20,116 nt of DNA from Oppiella nova (lineage: Eukaryota; Arthropoda; Arachnida; Sarcoptiformes; Oppiidae): contig CAJPVJ010000833.1 of assembly GCA_905397405.1 (NCBI GenBank), positions 1-20,116 on the forward strand, in the 5' to 3' direction. Positions within the stretch are counted from its first letter, which is position 1, and every line of letters begins with the position of its first letter. Below are positions 1-16,095 of the stretch, piece after piece. The notes under the pieces were generated by a model. That model was not told where the DNA came from. It worked only from the letters and a program-made list of their open reading frames with translations, and did no database searches. A program made the translations under genes and the position numbers.

Positions 1-5275
<5,275 letters not shown>

Positions 5276-6284
5276 AATTAAAAATTAAATTGAAGAATAA
5301 CTTTTATAAATTTTTAAAATATTACAATCGTATTATAACTAATAATAAGCAAAGATTTTATTTTTACTATATTCACTTATTATTTTAATATTAAATTACA
5401 GAAATTATAAATATAAGCCAACAAGATATACAAGAATATAGAATGTCAAATTAATTATTAATTCATCAATAAATTAAAAATAAATCTTGTAATGTTATTA
5501 ACTTAAAATTAACTTGTATAGTTATGATATTAAAATAATTTTTGTGTATTTTAAAATTTATATTTAATAATAGTGCGTAGCTTAAATAATTAGATGGCTT
5601 GGTTGTTTATAGTTGATGCACATATTATATATCAGTGAATAATTTGTGTAAGATAGCTAATATATTAAATTATTTAACTTTCGGTTAGAAATGTTATATA
5701 GTATACAATATTATAAGTTTACAAAGGTAATTTTATCATATTAATATAAAACCATATTTACTACCATATATATATTATACTAATTTAGTTAAAACATTTT
5801 AAATTTGATAAATTCACATTAATTTATATTTCCAAAATAACTATGTTAATATAACTAACTTTAGTTGTAGTAAGCTTATGGAATTTATGTTGCCATGTGC
5901 ATAGCATAAATATCATATATCAAATTAACTTTTATAGATATTTACATTTAATGATAACATTAAATATTTGTTTAGATTTACTTCCATATATGGATATTTA
6001 TTAAAATGATAGTCAACGTAATGTAAAGTTTGATAAAAATATTTAGATGTTGTTAAATAGATAAAAATTTGCTAACTAATTTTTAAATATATTTTTGTTT
6101 AAAATTAACATGCATATACTTGTATAATTTATAAAATTATTTATAACATAATAATTAATGTATACAAAAACTAATTACTTATTTAATTATTATTTACCTT
6201 TTTAGAGCTACCTTATTTATTTTAATAAATAAAATATAATAAATATTAATAAATTAATGAACATATTTTTATTATTTAACAAAA
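5276..6284. other. Intergenic A/T-rich gap between gene 1 and the small helical gene
   Basis: About 1 kb of very A/T-rich DNA with no reading frame, RNA gene or transposon that can be supported. It should include the gene 1 promoter, which cannot be delimited. A minus-strand AATAAA at 6273-6268, just past the stop of the next gene, is a plausible polyadenylation signal. Confidence 0.5.
6268..6273 (-). promoter_or_regulatory. Candidate polyadenylation signal (AATAAA)
   Basis: AATAAA on the minus strand, 11 bases beyond the TAA stop at 6285. The motif is common by chance in DNA this A/T-rich, and only its position supports it. Confidence 0.3.
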
Positions 6285-6785
6285 TTATAGCTTGCTTAAA
6301 TTATACATATATTTATCAATTTCCATGATCGGGTAACTTTTATTTTGCGCTAGAATATCAGTAACCTTTTCATCAAGCTCATTATCAAGTTTAGCACTAC
6401 ATTTTATTTTATCATCCCGAATAAACTGTAATGTTTTAACAGCATTTCTATTTAACTGCTCGCGGTGTTTTTGTATATTGCTATACAACTCTGTACGCTG
6501 TCTATCCAGATCCACCTCCTTGTCCAGATTGCCATATTTATCAAGCTCCTTTACGTATTTATCGTACTTATCGTTCATGATCAAAAAATCGCGTGTATAG
6601 CAATTACCAGGTTCAGTTATCTTTTCATTTTCTAGGCGCTCCTTTATATCGCGTAAATGAGCCAGCTCCAGTTCACTGTCACCGGTAGGCGTTCCATGGC
6701 ATACCAGGTTGTAGGTGATTTCCTTTTCAAATTCATCCAGTATAGCCTTTTTACGTTTAGCATGATCGTAATCATTGTTGCTCAT
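6285..6785 (-). CDS. Small charged helical protein, unknown function
   Basis: A single-exon frame of 166 residues if translation starts at the ATG at 6785 (MSNNDYDHAKRKK). The frame stays open for 23 codons further upstream, but that extension translates A/T-rich leader-like DNA and looks spurious. It could instead be read as a weak hydrophobic leader. The protein is rich in Lys, Glu and Asp and is predicted by eye to be almost wholly alpha-helical, with no membrane segment. Its start (KRKKAILDEFEKEI) resembles the C-terminal module of gene 2 (KRKRIMESLDEFDKAI), a stretch that itself recalls the helical lid of Hsp70. It lies between gene 2 and gene 1 on the same strand, so it may be a detached lid or helical segment of the same family. 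Nothing suggests catalysis, and family membership is tentative. Confidence 0.55.
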   Translation of the reverse strand: MSNNDYDHAKRKKAILDEFEKEITYNLVCHGTPTGDSELELAHLRDIKERLENEKITEPGNCYTRDFLIMNDKYDKYVKELDKYGNLDKEVDLDRQRTELYSNIQKHREQLNRNAVKTLQFIRDDKIKCSAKLDNELDEKVTDILAQNKSYPIMEIDKYMYNLSKL

Positions 6786-7556
6786 AATTAATTTATTTGG
6801 TAAAATAAAGTAAGCAAGTAGATTTATATTTATATAAAAATAACAAAATAACAATGCAGTGTAGTTTGCAAAATACTAGCACCAATATTAAAAGTCAAAA
6901 TATAAAATACAATTATACGGTATTGTAAACAGTTTATTTATTTAATATATGATGGCGCTAGTATGTTAGAATTTTAAAATGTTTTGTTATTGAATAAGTT
7001 AATAAATGTTAATTATTAAACCATTTTTAAAATAGTTTTTGATTAAGAAAATTTCAATAATAATAGCAATTCAGTAAAATGAAATATATTTTAATGTTTT
7101 ATTGATTATTTTTCAAAATGAAAGTTACATAAAAATATTATTATAATTAGCATTAAATACACAAATTATTACAATTTATTTTATAATAAGTTTTAGAATT
7201 GAAACAAAATATTTGAACAAATTTTAGAATTTAAAACGTTTAAACTTATACCAATTTAAATAAAAACTACTTATTAAAAGTATTTAATAATATAAATTGT
7301 TAATAATGCAGTGATTAGCATTATAGTCTATTATATATAGAAATTATCTAAAGAAATATAATATATCCTTTGTATAGTATTAATTAATATATAATTATAA
7401 TTATTTGATTTTATAAAATAAAATAAAAATCAAACAAATCCAAACTAATGAGATTAAAGTGTTTCCCAAATTGTGGCATGATATGTTGAACTTGCTGAAC
7501 ATTACCTAGAAATAAAAAATATACATTTTAATATTTTAAATTGTTAAATAGTAAAA

Positions 7557-7589
7557 CTCTCTCTCTCACTCTCTCTCTCTCTCTCTCTC
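7557..7589 (+). repeat. CT dinucleotide microsatellite
   Basis: Almost pure (CT)n tract of about 33 bases with one CA interruption, downstream of the gene 2 stop codon. Read on the gene strand it is (AG)n. Confidence 0.85.
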
Positions 7590-7642
7590 CCATTGCAAGT
7601 GAGGCTCATCTCATCTCAAGTCCTCGTCTGTGTGTCCGCTGG

Positions 7643-7670
7643 AACAAATACAAATAGAATTACCAAGCTC
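7643..7670 (-). repeat. 28-base exact copy of gene 2 exon 2 sequence
   Basis: Bases 7643-7670 match the reverse complement of 13899-13926 exactly over 28 bases. The source lies inside gene 2 exon 2 and encodes about residues 275-283 (around QIQIELPSS). The copy sits directly beside a CT microsatellite and is inverted relative to the gene. Confidence 0.8.
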
Positions 7671-7694
7671 TCTCTCTCACTCACTCACTCACTC
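7668..7694 (+). repeat. CT / CTCA microsatellite
   Basis: A (CT)n run merging into (CTCA)n tetranucleotide repeats, just downstream of the gene 2 stop and probably within its 3' untranslated region. Confidence 0.8.
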
Positions 7695-7716
7695 ATTACA
7701 ATAATATAAATTAACC

Positions 7717-10700
7717 TTAATCTTCAATAAGTTTATGAAGTTTAAATCCAACAATATCATCCACAATTTTTTGTTTTAAATCCTTCAACTTTGACATATC
7801 CCGATATTTAATTGCTTTATCAAACTCATCCAAACTCTCCATAATCCTTTTCCTTTTAATATTACTGACATTATGCTCAGTGATGCGTCTCTTAATTTTA
7901 TCGGAAAATATTGTCCACTCATTAGTGTCAGGGACTGGATCTGGTCTCGGTGCTTTTGTATTTTTCACACTACTTTCAGCAACATTACTTAGTTTTGAGC
8001 TTGTTGGATTTTCTTTAGTCACTTGAACAGTTTTTTGGCGCACTGTTGCACTTTTTTGCGAATGGCCAGGGTTAATTAATTGTTTTGAGATTTTATTAAA
8101 TATATTACGTTGCTCAATCATACAATTAGATTCCAAATTAAATAAGCTATGTAATTCCGGCCCCGAATCTGCAAAAGAATATCTGGCTACCCAAACTTTA
8201 AACATTAATTCATTATTATCCTTATCAAATGAATAATTTATTCGAATATGACCAGTGACCTTTTTTGTATCAACTTCGTATTTAGAAATCACATTACTGC
8301 CCTCGATGATTTTCAAAATTGCCTTGTTATTTCTATAAATTTCTTTGTCAATTTTTAAAAGTTCAGGTTTATTTCCGCTATAGTTGTGATAATATTTATT
8401 TTGATTTATCAGGGTATATTTATATACTTGATCATTTAAAGTCAGTTTTGCATAAATTTGTTTCTTGGTGATTTCTTTAATAGTTATTTGTTCAAGTCGT
8501 TTTTCTAACATCAACCCATAGGCAACCATTCCCTTAGATATCCATTCATTTATGTCGCAAATAACAAGTTTATTTTTGTCAACATTTTGAGCCACTACAT
8601 TTTTAATGTCATTGGTTTCCAGGACAGAGTTATTAAATATTAAAACTTTTGAAAATTTATCCTGGTTTAATTTAGATCCAGATATTGCATTGCTAATTAA
8701 TTGATTTAGCTCATTTGAATTAGACTGGTTAAAATTTTCAATTATTTCTTGGCAATAATAATCATAATCAATAATATCGTAGTTAACTTTTACAATAGCA
8801 ATTTCAAATTTAAATGTGCTTGACACATTTATTATGATAATAACTTCAGTACCCAATTTTACATCAATTGCGTACGCAATAGCAATGGCGGTAATATCAT
8901 TTATTACACTAACCTGGTCAAATTCAACCAATTTCCCAGCACATTTTACCGCGTTAATCTTACGCATGGTAAAATCCGAAGGTACCGTAAATAAAGCTTT
9001 TCGTAAATTATTGCCAAGCTGTTTTTCAGCGACTAACTTAATATGGGCTATTTGTAGCGCAATTAATGTTTCGACATTTAATTTATACATTTCGTCCTTG
9101 ATATTAATACATATTTTTGCAGGGCCATTTTCAGATATCTCTAATTTCAGGCCAGGTATGTCGGTGTTATCTGTTAGGTCAGTCCCCAGAATATTTATTA
9201 TATTGATATTATTATCTGCGCTTATGATATCCTGATTATTTAACAGTATATTATCGTTGGTAATAGCAATGCAATTTTGGTGCATAAAATCGCCATGATC
9301 ATCAGTCACGTATTTGGCAATATTGTTGGTTTTGTAATAATATTCAAAGTATCCGGATAAAAAATAATTGTCGCCAAAATACATGCAAATTGTTTTCGGT
9401 TTAGGAGCGTTGCGAATGTTTTGAAGTCTAAATTGTCCTTGCACATTATGTAATCTTTGATCAAGTTGCAATTTCTTTTTAGCAATAATATCATCCATTA
9501 AATCTTTGTTAAAATTGGTCTCGATAAATTTACAGCTCTCATGAAGGTCGACTTCAATAGCTGAGCATTGTTGCTTGAACATTTCTTGAAAATCTACCTT
9601 GTTAATAAATTTGTTTTCTAACTTTTTGCCAATAGTTGTATTAAACTTTTTATATAATAGGTCATTTATGTTAATTAAATGGTATATTGTTAACATTTGA
9701 TCCAGGTAATGTTTAGATAATTTCTCGTATAATGAATCCACTATAATTTTAAAGTTTTTAACTGCGCGTTCAATGTCAGATTTTAGACTCTCGTCAAATT
9801 TGTGAGCCTGATCATTTAATTTGTCGCTAATGTTATTACGTATGATGTCGTGTATTAATTGCAAATCATTTGCTGTTAAAAATTTTGTTTTAATTTTTGC
9901 CTGAAAATGTTCCTTGTATAATTTAATAGATAAATCTCTTAAACCATTAATTGTACCACGATCATTTTCAATAAAATCGGCCAACACGGTTTCAACTTGC
10001 TTGGTAACATTATCAAGAAATTTATCAAGCAAATTACTACATTGTAAATTTGACCAGATTATATCAGGCTTTTTAACATTTTCTTTAGCAGTTGTAATTT
10101 TACTGATGTTCACATAAACTTGTTGAGATATTATTTTTTGGCACTCAGTCCAGTAATTATCTCGACATTCATATAGATCCAAATACTTTTTATTGCAGTC
10201 ATCCAGGTTCATCTCAAGTTTTTTAACATAATTTTCGCTAAGTAAACCTTGAACTTTTGCACTCGATTTAAAATCCATAATTAATTTTTGTTTTGTAATT
10301 TCAAACATTTTTTGATGATCATAATTGCTATTGCTCTCATTTATTTTTTCGTAAATATTATCTAATAGATCTTGGTCAAATTTAGCCACATATTCTGGTG
10401 TTAAGTTTTCACAGAGTTTTAAATTTTCCGTGTCAATATTATTTATGCGCTCATTGATTAATTTAGTTTCATTACTAATTAACACAGTCAAATTTGAATT
10501 ATATTTCCTGAACATTAACCATGATGATTTGGGATAATAATCTTTGTTGAATTTGTCTAAAACATCCTGTTCAATTTTGTCCAATATTGTTTTAGTACTT
10601 TTGTCATTAGAATAATCAAAATCTGGTTTATTTAATTCAGTAATTGCAAGGGTTTTAAAATTATCCAGGGTCTGTCCCACAAATTGTGTCAGCTCATTTT

Positions 10701-13700
10701 CAGTAAAATATTCTGTAGATGTCCAAGTTGGCTGACCAGGATATTTGCCTGGTGTACTAAATTGTGCAGATATTTCTGTTTGGGCAGTAGCCAGGTTAGA
10801 TGTTGTATTTGTTATTTGATCCGGGTCAATTGTTTTCAGAAATTTTCGACCATCAAGTGTTACATGATTTTTAACAATTTTTAAATTTTCTAACATTTTA
10901 ACTTGTTCATTTATTAGTGGGTAGTCAATTGTGATATGTGATTTCTCTGTCCCTTCTACATATTTAATCGTAAACGTACCGGATGTCATTTCCTTTATTT
11001 TTCCATATATGATTGCCCCGGTCATGATTAGATCGTTACGAATAATCACTTGATAGCGTAATCGCGAAAATTGTCTTTTAAACTCATCAATATCTATTCC
11101 CTTTGGGTGTCCTGTGCAATAAAATTCATATTAATTATCAAATTTAAGCAATTAACGGGTTATTCTATAAGGACAATTGATTGTAGATAATTTGACCGAC
11201 TCCTTTGTTTAGTCTCCTTGTACATAAGAGTTTAACATTGTGACCCATATCAAACCCCCTCTCTCAAATTAGTGCGTTCGTATTTATGGTATATATATTT
11301 AAATAAAAACTCAACTAATAACTAAGTAAGTTATCTATATTAAAACAATGAATTTAATTCTTACATTCATATGACTACATCGAATAGGTTACTATTAATA
11401 CGGTCATGTGAAATCAGAGTTGGAGTATACATTTTGATTATTAACTTTAAATTTTATTAATAAGTTCGCTCACCTGTAATTACAATGTCATCAATGTAAT
11501 CCCTATGAATCTTAAGAACTTTATTAACAACATCGTTCAGATATGCGTTAGGACTTTTTAAAGTTACGCCAAGCACTTTTGTTTTATCCACATAATGTCG
11601 CTCTTGTAACAAAAAGCAGATGAATGTTGCAAAACTAAATTTGACCACGGCAATATCATAAACATCGTTGTTAAAAATTATTAATAATATAGCACGTAAA
11701 TCTTTAATCCATTGTTTACAATTGCCAACATGATAGCCGTGACCTATTGCTCCGGCAGCTAGGTCGGTAATCGTATAAGTATTGTTTAAGCCGATAATTT
11801 TTCCAACATTTTGTACCGCGCACATTAACCTATGAGTAGAAATTGAAGGTAGCACAAATACGGCATTTTGTATTAAATTCTTCAATGTCGTTTCGGATAT
11901 GGTTTTTAAATGCAATACTTGTAGCCCGATTAAAGTCTCGATGTACATTTGAAAACGGGAACTCGGATGTGCTTGTTTGGTAAACATAATAGTTAGCGGG
12001 TTTGTATCAACAAACTCAAAGGGATACCGACAATTGTCCATTGCTAAAATATCTTTATTTTTATATTCTCGTCGTAATAATAATTTTAAATCAAAATCAT
12101 TTTTGTTATAATATGAATGAGCTTGAGTGCCATGTACAAATTTATACCCGTTAAACGCAATGCTATTCACTAGTGATTTCCGGTTATTATCGTAGATATA
12201 TTGTATATAGTTAGTATTTTTGTCATAATAAGCGCAATGTAAATTTAACTTGTCGAAATGTACAGCCAGTGTTGTGGTTTTATTTAATTTCTGTGAGTTT
12301 TGGGAATGGAAGTTATTTTTGGCCTCGATAGCATTATTTTCGAAAATTTTCCATATATCCATTGTTAGTTTATCCAGGTAATCCAAATCAAATGACTCAT
12401 TATATAATGCTATAAGTTTCTTATTTTCGGAAATTAGTTTATCCCGCAACTCGCTCTCAAATACTTCCAATCGATTTTTCTCAACATAAGAGTTGCTTGA
12501 TAAAACGTAATTAAAATTATCGCAATATATACGATATAATTCATTCTCGGTTCTTTTGTTGATAGTATTAACAAGCTCACAATGCTCGCGATTTTTTATT
12601 TGATACTGAGCAAATATCTGTGTCAGGGTGCCAACCGTGTCTTGTTTACACTTTTCGATAACACTGTTTTTACAATCTTCAGGTAGAATTGTACCAACCA
12701 CATTTTCCCAAATCATATCAACTAATGAATGATGTTGCTCGAATAGAGTTTTGTCATTGTATGTACCCAATTTTAGCAACGTGGTCATTTTACTTGTATA
12801 TTGGCAAGTAGCATATTCATTACATTTAACGTTTATTTGAGCATGATCCGCATTTATAACATTACATTTATGTTTAAAATTATTTGCTGTTGCCAGAATG
12901 AATTTATCGAATTTATCGGAGAGTTCTGGGTTATTTTCATCAAACGGGTTTGCAATGACAATTTCAAATTGTTCCCAGTCTAAATAATACAGGTCATAGG
13001 CAATAAAACGTTTGCATGTCTCAAGAAATTCTTCAAAACTTTCACCAAACTTTGTATATAAATACTCCTCGTCTTCCATATAATATTTTAATATATCAAG
13101 GTAATAAGTAAATTTGAACTGAAATTTCAATTCATTATTTTTCGTTCCAAGTTCACTCAATACCTTTGCTTTAATATTACGGATTTTTTGCAAATAATTT
13201 TGCATGATAAAATCATCGGCAATCGTGTCAATTACAGTACTGATATTTTGGGAAAATTCATCCATTAAGTTTTTCAAAATTAATTGATCATGATGTATAT
13301 TTTGCTTGAGTCCATTATAAACCGTATCAATTTTAATTGATAAAATTTCACGTTGTTTCTCCAGATATTTTGGGTCCGTTTCAGTTTGAAATATTTCACA
13401 AAATTTATCAATACATATATTTTTAATTATAACGTGACTTTCATCTAGCTTATGTTCAATACTATTTGTTTCGTTTTGAATTGCGCTAGACACATCGTCA
13501 GTGTATTTATCAATTAGTTGATTTATTATTTGAGCCATGCAATCAGCATCGATGTTCATGTCAATAACAACATCCATGCCCTTTATCATTTCAAAGGAAT
13601 TTTCGCTACCTGAATGCTCATGTTCATTTTTAACACAATCACTTGATTCAATATTCGAGTAATTATCAGCAGCAATGGTCATTTCATCGTTGGACATGCT

Positions 13701-15321
13701 TGTTTGGGCAGTATTTAAATAACCCGAAGTTGATGGTAGATTATCAATTGAATGGGAAATCATACTTTTATCAAGTTCAATTTTACCTGAAAAAAATATA
13801 TATTTCAAACTGTAATTTTAAGTGAAAATTGTATTTATTTGTCATGCTTACTTATGTAACTTTGCAGTACATGTTTATTTGACTTATTTATAGTTTGTGA
13901 GCTTGGTAATTCTATTTGTATTTGTTTTATGAAATTTCCTGTGATTTCCACAATTTCAATAGCGTTGCCAAAGTGTTGGTATTTAAGTCGATAATCAACA
14001 TTGAGCAATTTATTTCTTATGAGATTATCAAGTTCGCAAACGTAATCTGTATTTAGAAATTTAGTGTTCCATGTGGTTTTTTTGGTGCTTTCAATTGGTG
14101 TTGATGAAATAAAATATTCGCATTGGTCATTGAAATATATCCCTGAATAATCACCAAGTTTAAATTTGGAATTTGTTGAATCAAGATTAATGTTCCAAGA
14201 TATAATCTCAGTAATTATATCTTCATAATTTTTGATCGGTTTAACAAATGTATCACCGTTGTATTTGGTTTGTGATAAAGCCTAGAAAATATTAATTAAT
14301 TATTAATTTAAAAATTAAATTAAATTAATCATGTTATAAATTGTATTATAATTGTATGAATATTAATTACACAATTAGTTAATTATAAAAGTACCATGAA
14401 CTTTGCTAATATATTTAAATTAATTAGTTAATTAATGCGTAAATTAAAGCTATATAAACCTTTTAACAATCATGAATATACGGTAGTGTATTATTTAACA
14501 TTAAATAAATCGGTAAAATTTATGGGTAATTATTAATAAACATTTATTAACTACTTAAAAATAAATTATTTATTGAAGTGATTTAATACATTAGAAATAA
14601 CTATTTTTTTATTGTAGTGCAGTACACAAAAAAATTTAAAATTATTTTTCAAATTAATAAAAATGGTTTTTCTAAACAAAATAGATCAAACTTATTTAAA
14701 TAAAGTATTATGATATTCGGCATAAGGATATAATATTTAGAAAGTTTTGCAACTTCAGAGTTTATATTTATAAATTATAATTTAAATTTTATTAATTGTT
14801 AAATAATATTTAATAAATATTGTTTAATAATTTATTAAATTCTAAATAACACTTACATTGACAATTGAATTATTATGGGTGTAAATAATAATTGATGATA
14901 TCATGGTTATGAAATTGATCATCAGAATTAGCTTTTCATTTGCCCAGATATTGGAATAATTAACATTGTTCATATTTAAATTCACTAGGAATACGGCAAT
15001 TTTCCCCACATCACCTTGCTCAATTACATAAGGATGGCCCCACATTTCAAGCGTAGGCCCTCCACACGAATCTCCGATTGGGAAACCGTCCCAATAATTT
15101 ACCAGCACATCGAAGGGCAAATTCCTATCCGGGTACTTTGGGTCCAAATATTTTTGAATCATATTTATGACAAAAGTGCTGCCCTCTACTGGTTGAGAAA
15201 TTGTAGCCATAATTACAATTTTTGAACAGTCTATTTTATTAGCATAGCTCAATATGCGTCCCAAAGTGTCCAGGCTAATATTTAAATTGTCGCCGATATT
15301 TGCAATCGTACAGTTGGACAT
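7717..15321 (-). CDS. Gene 2: giant GBP-like / tandem Hsp70-like protein, probable pseudo-enzyme
   Basis: Four coding exons (15321-14857, 14281-13852, 13786-11474, 11111-7717) join in frame into about 2200 residues. The second exon has no ATG but is open throughout. Residues 1-~298 align with the gene 1 GTPase (GFPIGDSCGGPTLEMW; FLNTDYVCELDNLI), but the P-loop lacks GKS, DTQG is replaced by VNLNM and the RD motif is lost. Residues ~299-800 are helical. Residues ~803-1170 are Hsp70-like (QNAVFVLPS, DDIVITGHPKGI) without canonical phosphate loops. Residues ~1200-1635 are helical again. Residues ~1642-1940 are a second Hsp70-like ATPase fold (RKALFTVPSDFTMRKINAV; INDITAIAIAYAID), with DLGGGTFD degraded to NVSSTFKF. 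Residues ~1941-2050 resemble the substrate-binding beta domain, and ~2135-2195 a lid. Nucleotide turnover is unlikely; scaffolding or binding is inferred. The frame is open despite A/T-rich codons, so it is probably functional. Confidence 0.85.
11112..11473 (-). other. Intron 3 of gene 2, holding a decayed inverted-repeat element
   Basis: A 362-base intron, donor GTGAGC at 11473 and acceptor attgcacag ending at 11112. Splicing restores the Hsp70 strand-turn block DDIVITG-HPKGIDIDEF, matching the family's DEIVLVGGSTRIP region. Within it, about 11216-11292 resembles the element at 15908-16061. Confidence 0.8.
11216..11292 (+). mobile_element. Relic of the GGCGT inverted-repeat element
   Basis: This stretch shares ttgtacata.gagtttaaca and a following run of C-rich sequence, then gtgcgt..gta, with the right half of the element at 15908-16061. 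Its terminal repeats are no longer recognisable. It lies in an intron of gene 2. Confidence 0.5.
13787..13851 (-). other. Intron 2 of gene 2 (65 bases)
   Basis: Short intron with donor GTAAGC at 13851 and a strong acceptor, a T-run followed by cag, ending at 13787. It joins phase-1 exons (ATA A | GT AAA) and connects the GBP-like part to the helical/Hsp70-like part. It is the key join for the fusion. Confidence 0.75.
14282..14856 (-). other. Intron 1 of gene 2
   Basis: A 575-base A/T-rich intron, donor GTAAGTG at 14856 and acceptor attttctag ending at 14282. The join gives SIVNALSQ, at the position where gene 1 reads FNSLQEDDL. No genes or elements were recognised inside. Confidence 0.7.
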
Positions 15322-15407
15322 GATTATTATTTTAACCTAGATAGGAAATATTATAATGTATGCAATGTTAACGAATTGAAACATATAATTTATAATAGTA
15401 TAACTTA

Positions 15408-15893
15408 TAACGTAGTGTACATTAAATTTTAGAGTAAGTTATTGCTTAAAAACTGTAACTTATAATAATAATAATAAATTAAAAATCATATCATTTAAAA
15501 GCTCTGTTTTCAGACAGTAAATTAAAAAAGAAATGATTTCAATTGAATTTGTTATAACTAAATAATAACTGATAAATGAGAGGTAGTTCTGATAAGGGGT
15601 TTGCGAGAGTTTCCCATTGAATAGCATTACGAGAACAGTGTTGTGTCGCGCGTTTCAAAAACACATACATTTTTATAATAGGTTTTGAATTGATGGCAAA
15701 AAGGGTTTGAGGACTACCTCTCGTTTATTAGCCATTATTTATTGATTACACATTCAATTGGAATCATTTCTTTTTTAATTTACTGTCTGAAAACAAAGCT
15801 CTAAAATGATATGATTTTTAATTTTTTATTATTATTATAAGTTACAGTTTTTTTAACAATAAGTTACTCTAAAATTTAATGTACACTACGTTA
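15408..15893. mobile_element. Non-autonomous element with about 180-base terminal inverted repeats (MITE-like)
   Basis: The left arm (15408-~15590) and right arm (~15711-15893) are imperfect reverse complements. They start TAACGTAGTGTACATTAAAT and continue through a TAA/ATT microsatellite, the block cagacagtaaattaaaaaag and gaggtagt. The 120-base centre is slightly G/C-richer and carries no reading frame. A flanking TA could be the target duplication, as in Tc1/mariner-derived elements, but this is not certain. It lies between the divergently transcribed gene 2 and the VWA gene. Confidence 0.85.
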
Positions 15894-15907
15894 ATATAGA
15901 TTAATTA

Positions 15908-16061
15908 GGCGTCATCCACAAAGTACGTACGCAAAATATTTATCAAAAATCCACCCCCATCCCTCTACACGCCCATTGTACATAGGAGTTTAACATGGGG
16001 ACATACGCTTTGGCATGACCCCCACCCCCTAGGCGTGCGTATGTAATTTGTGGTTCACGCC
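15908..16061. mobile_element. Short GGCGT...ACGCC inverted-repeat element (MITE-like)
   Basis: A 154-base element whose ends, GGCGTcatCCACAAAGTACG and the complement of its right end GGCGTgaaCCACAAATTACA, match over about 26 bases. The interior is unusually G/C-rich for the window, with C-runs and two hairpin-forming segments (catggggacatacgctt / ggcatgaccccc), and has no coding capacity. Flanking ttaatta on both sides could be a TA-type target duplication. It sits 14 bases from the preceding element. A second copy of its end occurs at the window's right edge and a decayed relic in gene 2. Confidence 0.8.
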
Positions 16062-16095
16062 TTAATTAAAAACAATTTTGAATATACTATAAAAT
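16036..16095 (+). repeat. 60-base inverted duplicate of the window's right end
   Basis: Bases 16036-16095 equal the reverse complement of 20057-20116 with a single mismatch. The match covers the terminal repeat of the element ending at 16061 and 34 more bases outside it. Either the real repeat unit is larger than 154 bases or the flank was duplicated with it. Confidence 0.8.

Larger units (their letters stand above)
6786..7716. other. Intergenic gap with microsatellites
   Basis: A/T-rich DNA between the gene 2 stop and the small helical gene. The only structured part is 7557-7694. It has a CT tract, a G/C-richer spacer and a second CT/CTCA tract. The spacer holds a 28-base perfect copy of part of gene 2 exon 2. 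No gene was seen. Confidence 0.55.

Noticed and set aside
6786-6854. Upstream extension of the small helical protein as a signal peptide
   Set aside because: The extension is A/T-rich leader-like sequence ending at a better methionine (6785). The mature part is highly charged, with no other sign of export, though this is not excluded.
8816-9235. Plus-strand 139-codon open frame inside gene 2
   Set aside because: It is antisense to the Hsp70-like domain of gene 2, has no recognisable product, and reflects codon bias of the coding strand.
15210-15260. Active P-loop in the gene 2 N-terminus
   Set aside because: The aligned segment reads ATISQPVEGSTF, lacking the lysine and the GKS/GKT signature, so nucleotide binding through a normal P-loop is not supported.
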